A stretch of DNA of 5,306 bases, taken from RGDT01 sp046719305 (GTDB lineage Bacteria > Planctomycetota > Planctomycetia > Gemmatales > Gemmataceae). A model generated the notes under the pieces. It made no database searches. It was not told the DNA's origin and saw nothing but the letters and a program-made list of their open reading frames with translations. The position numbers and the translations under genes were made by a program. Shown piece after piece: positions 1 through 5,306 of the stretch; the first letter of the stretch is position 1, and each line of letters begins with the position of its first letter. The stretch is taken from contig JBDNDE010000314.1 of the NCBI GenBank assembly GCA_046719305.1, positions 1 through 5,306 on the forward strand. Direction: 5' to 3'.

Positions 1-3000
1 CCTCCACAAAAATATCCCGAGGCCGTCGCTCAACTTAGTGGTCTGCTCGCCGCCGGAGCAGATGACCTAATCCCTCAAGAAAATGGCCGACTGATTCCAA
101 CACGTCTGGCCGTACATGCTACTTTGGCTCGTTTGCCTGCCAAAGCCTTGGCGGAGTATCGCCAACGTCTCGAACCGCTGGCCGCTGGTTGGCTAAAAGC
201 CGGCGATTTGCGCCGGGTGATTCAAGAAGCTTTTGTCAGCAAGGCCGCTCTAGTGGCGTTGGATCGGCTCGGTGATCAGGCGTTTCTGATCGGCGACTGG
301 GACGCCGCTGCACGCTACTGGAGCGCCATCGCACCGCTGGAGCCGTCGGCCGGGGCGTTGGTGCATCCCGACCCCACCGAAGCGCAACAGGCACGCGCCC
401 AAGCTAAACAGTTGCTCGCTCGCCGCTTTGCCGGCCGCTCCGACTTCGAGGCCGCCCTGGCCGCCTTCCGCAAGCGCTTCCCCTGTGCTGAAGGCCCTTT
501 AGCCGGTCAGCGCGGCAACTACGCCGAACTGCTTAGCCAGCTACAGGTGGAACCAGCCGACACACGCGATTGGCCCACCTTTGCCGGTAATGGCCAACGC
601 GCAGGGGTGGCCAGTGGCCCTTCACGGGTGTTGGATGCCCTGTCGCGTCTGGGACGCAAGGGGCCAACTTTCGTCTTCGATCTCTCCCGCCGCGTCGTTC
701 TGGCGGGCGGTGTAGCCAGCGTCCGCCGCGATCAGGCTGTCGAGGCGGCCCGTCGTCTGGCCTACTACCCCGCCCTGATCGGCTCCACTGCATTAGTTAA
801 CGATGGTCGTTACATCACTGCCTATGACCTTCGCACCGGCAAGACCGACGTGTGGTTTGATGCGGCCGACTATCTACGCGGCGTGCCGCGGGTGATCCAA
901 CCGCTGCCGCGTCCTGATAGTCGCTACACCCTAAGCGTTGCCGAGGGGCACGTTTTCGCCCGAGTTGGGGCCTCAGGGGTGCGTGATGTTCGGCCCATCG
1001 AGGGCAAAGTCGCAGAGGACACCCAGAGCGCCATCGTCTGCTTGCGTGAGGGCAAACTCCGCTGGATGGCCCACGCTTCTGATCCGGCTCGCAAGGAGTT
1101 TGCTGTCTTCGAGGGCAGCCCGCTTGTGGTTGGCGAACGCTGCTATGTCGCCGTCAGTCGCTTCGTCGGTGATCGCGTGGTGACGGCCATCCATTGCTAC
1201 GCGGCCTTCAGCGAGGAGGAGCGGCCCGCGCCATTGTGGAAGGTGGATGTGTGCGAGACCCGCGAATTGTTGACGGCCGATGCGCAACCAGGGGGCGAAA
1301 GTGAGGGGCAAAAGGTGCGGACGCGGCACCATCTGTTGACGCAGGCCGGCGACAGCGTGGTGTATTGCTCCCACTCGGGCCTCATCGTCTCGCTGGATGG
1401 CCTACGCGGCACGAGAAACTGGGCGGTGCGCTATCCGCGTCGCGAACTGGTCGAACCCAGCGACGAGCCGCTCCTGCGTGATCTGTGCCCGCCTGTGTGT
1501 GCCCAAGGCCGGCTGTATGTTGCACCGGCCGATTCGGACCGCTTGCTGTGTCTGGACCCGGTAACTGGCGAGACGCTGTGGTATCGCGATCGACTGGATG
1601 TGGTGCATCTGCTGGGGGTTGGTCGTGGGCGGCTGATCTTCTCCACCTGGCGCAACCTGAGCCATGGCCGCGTCGAGGCCGGCGGTTTGCGGGCTGTGGA
1701 TGCCTACAGCGGCAGCGATGCCAGCGGCTGGATGTTACCCGACGACGGCGCGGGACTCATCCCGTTTGGCCGCGGCTTGCTTGTGGGCGATTTGGTCCTC
1801 TGGCCGACGTTTCGCCAGCCGTTCGGCGTCGTAGCCGTGCGGCAAGAGGACGGCCGACAACCGGACAACCCGACGCTGCTGCATCGGATTCGCTCGGGAA
1901 ATCTACTGTACGCCAACGGCATCTTCCTCGTGACAGATCGGCAAGCGATGTATGCCTATGTACCCACCGTAGACCCACCCGAACAGGAGAAGCCCCCCGA
2001 GAGTGACGACTCCCGCCTGGGCCGTATCCTCCGCGAACGCGATTGGGCAGCATTGGCCCGCGAACCACGCTTACAACGCCTTGACATCCGCGATGAACGC
2101 GGCTTGCCCCAGGCAGCGGCGGTGTTGTTAAATCGATCCCTGCCCGCGTTGCCGGCTTGGCCGCCTGAGCCAGGGCAAGCCACGGAGTTTCGCCTAGGAC
2201 GCGACGAAACCTTTTTGCCCGTACAAGGCGGTGGCCTGATCCTCAGCACCCGTCCGGGCGAACTATTGCATCGCGACTCCCGTGGAATCCGCTGGCGCGT
2301 TAAGCTCGGCTTGACGCCCACGGTTGCCTTTCGTCTGCCGACCCAGCTGCTCGTCGCTGGGGCCGAAGGAGTTGCGGCTGTCTCGTCTCAGGGCGATTTG
2401 CGGTGGCACTGGCCGGCTCCCCGTTTGCCGCGTTGGCCGACCGATGCCGCACCGGGTCCATCCCTTCCTGTCGAGGCCCAAGCGGCCGAAGCGTTGCATC
2501 TGTTTTGCCCGATCGGTGAGCAGTTGCTCGTAGCTCAGGGGGGGCGACTCTTTGCGTTGTCCATAACCACGGGCCGTTGCTTATGGGCCTGGGACGCACC
2601 CGGGGCCGGCTTGAACTTGTCGCGCGGCCGGGGACGCATCCATCATCTAGCCCCACTGGGGGGGGCTGTCCTGGCCCAAGTGTCTTACCACCGCTATCTG
2701 TTTGACCTAGAAACCGGCCAGGTGCGAGGCCGCTATCCAGAGTCGAACGGTCCTTGGCCGTGTCCGCCGTTGGCCTTGCCCGACGGGGTGCTGATCGCTG
2801 AGAAACAACAGCTACGGCGGTTGGATCTTCAGGGAGCCGTGAGTTGGCGCTATCGCCTGCCCGGCAAGACGACCCGCACCGGCCAGCCGCCTCTCGTCTT
2901 GCCTTGGGCCGACAACAAGCTCGTCGTCGCCATCCCGGAGAACCTTGGCGTGCGCCTGCGCTATCTTGATGCTCGCACTGGCCGCCCTCTGCCTAGCAAC

Positions 3001-3525
3001 GGCCAAGACCCGTTGCTGTTATCGGCCGATGCGGCCCGCGAGGCCTGGCAGGTCGTGGGGGACCGGCTGATCCATAGCGACGGAGAGAGACTAATCGTCC
3101 GCGCGTTGCCTAGTGGTCGTGAACTCTGGAGCCGGGTGACACCGATGGCCCATCGCTGCCGTATTTTAGTGAATCGTGCGGGAATCTGGTTGAGCGCGCG
3201 TGAAGGACCAGGGATACGGGCGGTTGTCCGCTGGCTGGGAATTGCGGTACAATGGCGAGTAGGTCCTTGGCCGGGCCTTGCCGATCAAATCGGTCTGTGG
3301 AGCCTCGATGGCCAGCCACGCGGCCAATGGTGTTTGCGACCGCATCGGTTGCCGCGTCTGCGAGAAGCAGCCGAGCGTGGTGGTGTGATTCCTCTGGTGT
3401 GGATTGGCCGCGATATCGTTGTCCCCGGCCCCATCCTGCAACCCGTCCCGGACCAACAGCCGGGGACTGGTACCATCCTGGTCGCGCTGGGCGATCAGGT
3501 CGCCTGTCTTCAACCCACGAAGTGA
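1..3525 (+). CDS. PQQ-like beta-propeller repeat protein, large, 5' end cut by window edge
   Basis: Seen: the frame is open from base 1 to the TGA at 3523-3525, giving 1174 visible codons. TTG at 124 is the first possible internal start, but the sequence before it (YPEAVAQLSGLL...) reads as the same helical domain, so the real start lies upstream. Nucleotides 1 to about 560 encode a helical, TPR-like region (for example GDWDAAARYW at 292-321). A first propeller begins at DWPTFAGNGQR (from 568), with typical blade motifs such as LCLDPVTGETLWYRD (about 1546-1590). A charged, Pro-rich and helical linker covers about 1963-2180. A second propeller follows to the end, with blades such as LFALSITTGRCLWAWD (about 2548-2595) and YLFDLETGQ (about 2695-2721). 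Known: such planctomycete proteins are usually exported, and their propellers are binding scaffolds rather than proven quinoproteins. I see no recognisable dehydrogenase PQQ or calcium site. A signal peptide cannot be judged because the N-terminus is missing. Inferred: a protein- or surface-binding scaffold. The family call is firm; the role is unknown. Confidence 0.88.
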   Translation, partial: PPQKYPEAVAQLSGLLAAGADDLIPQENGRLIPTRLAVHATLARLPAKALAEYRQRLEPLAAGWLKAGDLRRVIQEAFVSKAALVALDRLGDQAFLIGDWDAAARYWSAIAPLEPSAGALVHPDPTEAQQARAQAKQLLARRFAGRSDFEAALAAFRKRFPCAEGPLAGQRGNYAELLSQLQVEPADTRDWPTFAGNGQRAGVASGPSRVLDALSRLGRKGPTFVFDLSRRVVLAGGVASVRRDQAVEAARRLAYYPALIGSTALVNDGRYITAYDLRTGKTDVWFDAADYLRGVPRVIQPLPRPDSRYTLSVAEGHVFARVGASGVRDVRPIEGKVAEDTQSAIVCLREGKLRWMAHASDPARKEFAVFEGSPLVVGERCYVAVSRFVGDRVVTAIHCYAAFSEEERPAPLWKVDVCETRELLTADAQPGGESEGQKVRTRHHLLTQAGDSVVYCSHSGLIVSLDGLRGTRNWAVRYPRRELVEPSDEPLLRDLCPPVCAQGRLYVAPADSDRLLCLDPVTGETLWYRDRLDVVHLLGVGRGRLIFSTWRNLSHGRVEAGGLRAVDAYSGSDASGWMLPDDGAGLIPFGRGLLVGDLVLWPTFRQPFGVVAVRQEDGRQPDNPTLLHRIRSGNLLYANGIFLVTDRQAMYAYVPTVDPPEQEKPPESDDSRLGRILRERDWAALAREPRLQRLDIRDERGLPQAAAVLLNRSLPALPAWPPEPGQATEFRLGRDETFLPVQGGGLILSTRPGELLHRDSRGIRWRVKLGLTPTVAFRLPTQLLVAGAEGVAAVSSQGDLRWHWPAPRLPRWPTDAAPGPSLPVEAQAAEALHLFCPIGEQLLVAQGGRLFALSITTGRCLWAWDAPGAGLNLSRGRGRIHHLAPLGGAVLAQVSYHRYLFDLETGQVRGRYPESNGPWPCPPLALPDGVLIAEKQQLRRLDLQGAVSWRYRLPGKTTRTGQPPLVLPWADNKLVVAIPENLGVRLRYLDARTGRPLPSNGQDPLLLSADAAREAWQVVGDRLIHSDGERLIVRALPSGRELWSRVTPMAHRCRILVNRAGIWLSAREGPGIRAVVRWLGIAVQWRVGPWPGLADQIGLWSLDGQPRGQWCLRPHRLPRLREAAERGGVIPLVWIGRDIVVPGPILQPVPDQQPGTGTILVALGDQVACLQPTK

Positions 3526-3534
3526 TGCATTCTC

Positions 3535-4788
3535 ATGCCGACTATCCGTTGTAAAAGCTGTGGGCTGCTCGTTCAGGTGCCCGTTGGCGGTCGTCGTCTG
3601 TGTGGCTGCGGGACCTGGCTCTCGGCCGATGAACTGGCCCCAGCGGCGGCCAGCGTGTCCGCTCCGCGAGTAGAGGTTCCGACGGCCCCCCCAGCACCGG
3701 CAGTTCCCGTGGCCCAGCCAGTGATTGTCGAGGCTGCTGAAACCGGTCCCCGCCTGGAGGGGGATCTCTCGGCCATCGAACGGCTCAACGACGGCTACCG
3801 CCGCATCCGCCGCGAGATAGCCAAGGCCATCGTGGGCCAGGAACAGGCACTGGAAGAGTTGCTCATCGCTATCTTTGCACGCGGCCACTGCCTCCTGGTG
3901 GGCGTGCCAGGGCTGGCCAAGACGCTGATGATTCGCACGCTGGCCGATTCGTTAAGCCTAAGCTTCAGCCGGATTCAGTTCACCCCGGACCTGATGCCCT
4001 CGGACATCAGTGGTTTCGAGGTGCTGCAAGAGGACAGGGCCACCGGGCAACGGGTGTTCAAATTTTTGCATGGACCAATTTTCGCAAATGTAGTGCTAGC
4101 CGACGAAATCAACCGCACGCCCCCTAAGACCCAGGCGGCCTTGTTGGAGGCAATGCAAGAACGCCAAGTCACCGTGGGAGGGACGCGGCACAAGCTGCCC
4201 GATCCGTTCTTTGTGCTGGCGACGCAAAACCCCATCGAACAAGAAGGCACCTACCCGCTGCCTGAGGCGCAACTCGACCGCTTCATGTTCATGATCAACC
4301 TCGATTACCCCGAGGAAGAGGAAGAGTTCCGCATCGTCGAAATGACTACCAGCACTAACGTCCCCTTGCTGGAAAAAGTCCTCTCGGCCAACGACATCCT
4401 CGAAATGCAAGACATCGTGCGTAAAGTGCCGGTGGCACCGTATGTAATCCGCTATGCGATGAAGTTCACCCGCTTGACCCGTGTCAGCAGCCGGATCGGC
4501 CGCACAGGTGGGAAGCCCAACGAAGAGGTGCCGAGCTTTATCCGGGATTACATCACTTGGGGAGCCGGTCCGCGTGCCACACAGTTTCTCATTTTAGCGG
4601 CCAAGGCACGCGCGGTCTTGCACGGCCGTTATTACGTTTCGTGTGAGGATGTGCGGAGCGTGGCACCGGCCGTGATGCGACACCGGATTGTCACGAATTT
4701 CAACGCCGAGGCTGAAGGCATTCGTCCCGACGACATCATTGCCAAGCTGATCGAGATGATTCCCCGCGACCCCGCTGAGAAGGGCTGA
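3535..4788 (+). CDS. MoxR-family AAA+ ATPase with N-terminal zinc-ribbon-like head
   Basis: Seen: 417 aa in three parts. Residues 1-30 hold four cysteines (C6, C9, C23, C25) in a CxxC-13-CxC pattern resembling a zinc ribbon. Residues 31 to about 75 are a Pro/Ala/Val-rich flexible linker. Residues about 78-417 are a complete MoxR ATPase: Walker A GVPGLAKT (123-130), Walker B VVLADE (186-191), sensor 1 LATQNP (228-233), the LPEAQLDRF motif (242-250), and sensor 2 in WGAGPRATQ (342-350). No catalytic residue looks lost. Known: MoxR proteins are ring-forming, ATP-driven chaperones that usually work with VWA-domain or DUF58 partners, and most are roughly 320-340 aa; the extra length here is the head and linker. 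Start: ATG at 3535 keeps the Cys motif; the only Shine-Dalgarno-like stretch is a weak AAGTGA 9 nt upstream. It begins 9 nt after the propeller gene, suggesting one transcript. Inferred: cytoplasmic remodeler whose head may bind a partner or nucleic acid. The substrate is unknown. Confidence 0.95.
   Translation: MPTIRCKSCGLLVQVPVGGRRLCGCGTWLSADELAPAAASVSAPRVEVPTAPPAPAVPVAQPVIVEAAETGPRLEGDLSAIERLNDGYRRIRREIAKAIVGQEQALEELLIAIFARGHCLLVGVPGLAKTLMIRTLADSLSLSFSRIQFTPDLMPSDISGFEVLQEDRATGQRVFKFLHGPIFANVVLADEINRTPPKTQAALLEAMQERQVTVGGTRHKLPDPFFVLATQNPIEQEGTYPLPEAQLDRFMFMINLDYPEEEEEFRIVEMTTSTNVPLLEKVLSANDILEMQDIVRKVPVAPYVIRYAMKFTRLTRVSSRIGRTGGKPNEEVPSFIRDYITWGAGPRATQFLILAAKARAVLHGRYYVSCEDVRSVAPAVMRHRIVTNFNAEAEGIRPDDIIAKLIEMIPRDPAEKG
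4780..4784 (+). promoter_or_regulatory. Shine-Dalgarno sequence for the 123-aa gene
   Basis: AAGGG, within GAGAAGGG (4777-4784), sits 7 nt before ATG 4792 and lies inside the last codons of the MoxR gene. It is the clearest ribosome binding site in the window and supports that ATG as the start. Its position before the MoxR stop codon suggests coupled translation of the two genes. Confidence 0.6.
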
Positions 4789-4791
4789 GTC

Positions 4792-5163
4792 ATGAGCGAA
4801 CTTCCCACTCCCCCCCCAACCGCAACCGGCCGGCAACTGCCGATCGGCAATCTAGCGTTTTATCGCGGATTGAGCCAAGGAATTCGTCTGACCCTGGCAG
4901 CCCTGGAAACCCTTGAAAAGGATGAGCTGCGGCACCTGGTCGCCAGCTGGCTCGAAGAACTCGACCAACGGATTGCTCAAACTCAGTTTGCCCAGGCGGA
5001 ACGTAGCCCTGCAGCTATGGCGGCCATGCTTGCTGATTTGGACCGGATCGAACGCGGGGAAGAAGTGGGCCGCGACTTTGAGGAATTCCTCGACGAGCTA
5101 GCCCGCAAACATTCGTTGTTGCCGCTTCGGAAAAACGGTCCCCCCGCGGAGAAAGCGGGCTGA
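4792..5163 (+). CDS. Hypothetical small acidic helical protein
   Basis: I do not recognise this 123-aa protein. Seen: residues 1-19 are Pro/Thr-rich and probably disordered. Residues about 21-68 read as long amphipathic helix (TLAALETLEKDELRHLVASW and following). Further helices are likely at about 72-88 and 93-106, rich in Asp, Glu and Arg, and the last 15 residues are a polar tail. There is no cysteine, no signal peptide, no membrane segment and no catalytic motif that I can see. ATG 4792 is well supported: AAGGG lies 7 nt upstream, and the gene starts 3 nt after the MoxR stop. It is in the same reading frame as MoxR, so readthrough of a single TGA would fuse the two. Base composition and codon use look like the neighbours. 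Inferred from position only: it may be made with MoxR and serve as a small cytoplasmic partner or adaptor. It could equally be an unrelated operon passenger. It is very likely a real gene; its function is unknown. Confidence 0.8.
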   Translation: MSELPTPPPTATGRQLPIGNLAFYRGLSQGIRLTLAALETLEKDELRHLVASWLEELDQRIAQTQFAQAERSPAAMAAMLADLDRIERGEEVGRDFEEFLDELARKHSLLPLRKNGPPAEKAG

Positions 5164-5176
5164 AGTCGGAAGTCGA

Positions 5177-5306
5177 ATGAGATACCAAATCACCATCAAC
5201 CAAGTGTGCCAAGATCAACTCGCCGGTATCCTGATTGACTATCTCGACTTGAGGCGAGCAGAGGAAGTGTATGAAGCCGCCCGGACCTTGTCGGGTGGGC
5301 AGGGTC
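5177..5306 (+). CDS. Hypothetical protein, 3' end cut by window edge
   Basis: Seen: ATG at 5177 opens a frame with no stop through the right edge, with 43 codons visible, beginning MRYQITINQV and containing a likely helix around LRRAEEVYEAARTL. The nearest upstream stop in this frame is TAG at 5099-5101, and no ATG, GTG, TTG or CTG occurs between it and 5177, so this is the first usable start. A weak purine stretch, GGAAG (5168-5172), lies 4 nt before the ATG, closer than ideal. The gene follows the 123-aa gene by 13 nt on the same strand, fitting the same operon. The visible N-terminus is neither a signal peptide nor a membrane anchor. The fragment is too short to assign to a family, and I do not recognise it. 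The chance that it is a real gene is good given strand, spacing and lack of interruption. Confidence 0.6.
   Translation, partial: MRYQITINQVCQDQLAGILIDYLDLRRAEEVYEAARTLSGGQG

Noticed and set aside
973..1374. A 133-codon minus-strand frame inside the propeller gene
   Set aside because: It lies wholly antisense to conserved repeat-protein coding sequence, with no start signal or domain seen.
1485..2006. A 173-codon + strand frame inside the propeller gene
   Set aside because: It overlaps clear PQQ-like blades in the main frame, and its product is a Cys/Arg-rich, low-complexity shadow.
1..3525. Propeller protein as an active PQQ-dependent dehydrogenase
   Set aside because: I can see no recognisable cofactor or calcium-binding residues, no adjacent-cysteine disulfide motif and no cytochrome domain. 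Only the repeat style matches.
3525..3554. ATG overlapping the TGA of the propeller gene (ATGA-type overlap) as the MoxR start
   Set aside because: That ATG is in another frame and reaches a stop after nine codons; the MoxR frame starts at 3535.
3166..3888. A 240-codon open frame on the minus strand spanning the propeller/MoxR junction
   Set aside because: It lies opposite two well-supported + strand genes, including the Cys motif. Its predicted protein is compositionally odd with no recognisable domain, and long antisense frames are common in GC-rich DNA.
1766..4604. Repeated heptamer TTGGCCG/CGGCCAA (ten copies counted by eye, both orientations) as a possible motif array
   Set aside because: All copies lie in coding sequence with irregular spacing, and the six forward-orientation copies (1766-3410) encode Trp-Pro or Gly-Arg pairs in GC-rich codons. 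Codon choice is the likelier cause.
5164..5176. Possible terminator between the 123-aa gene and the last gene
   Set aside because: The gap is 13 nt, with only a small direct repeat (AGTCGGA/AGTCGAA) and no hairpin or T-run.

Overview
This window looks like a stretch of planctomycete chromosome, most likely from the Gemmata/Pirellula side of the phylum. The DNA is GC-rich (about 60% by eye). The first gene is a very large PQQ-like beta-propeller protein with a helical N-terminal region of the kind common in Planctomycetes. The second is a MoxR-type AAA+ ATPase carrying a short Cys-rich zinc-ribbon-like head, also a planctomycete habit. The taxonomic call is inferred from protein style; no rRNA or other marker is present.

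Layout: four genes lie head to tail on the + strand with almost no space between them. (1) At 1-3525 is the 3' part of a gene for a repeat-rich double beta-propeller protein. Its reading frame is open to the left edge, so the true start lies outside the window. (2) At 3535-4788, after a 9-nt gap, is a MoxR-family AAA+ ATPase of 417 aa with an N-terminal Cys4 motif and a Pro/Ala-rich linker. (3) At 4792-5163, after a 3-nt gap, is a 123-aa acidic, helical protein of unknown function. (4) At 5177, after a 13-nt gap, a fourth gene starts and runs off the right edge with 43 codons visible. The first three genes share one reading frame. I found no promoter, hairpin terminator, tRNA, rRNA, CRISPR array, insertion sequence or attachment site, and no gene-free stretch longer than 13 nt. 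The minus strand holds only overlapping shadow frames.

How the genes may work together: the tight spacing suggests one transcript with translational coupling. MoxR ATPases usually act as chaperone-like remodelers with a partner protein, classically a VWA or DUF58 protein encoded next door. No such partner is visible here; the visible neighbours are the propeller protein and two small unrecognised proteins. Any functional link between the propeller protein and the ATPase is inference from gene order. Overall the region is ordinary core-like planctomycete sequence; the most notable items are the zinc-ribbon/MoxR fusion and the unassigned small genes behind it.
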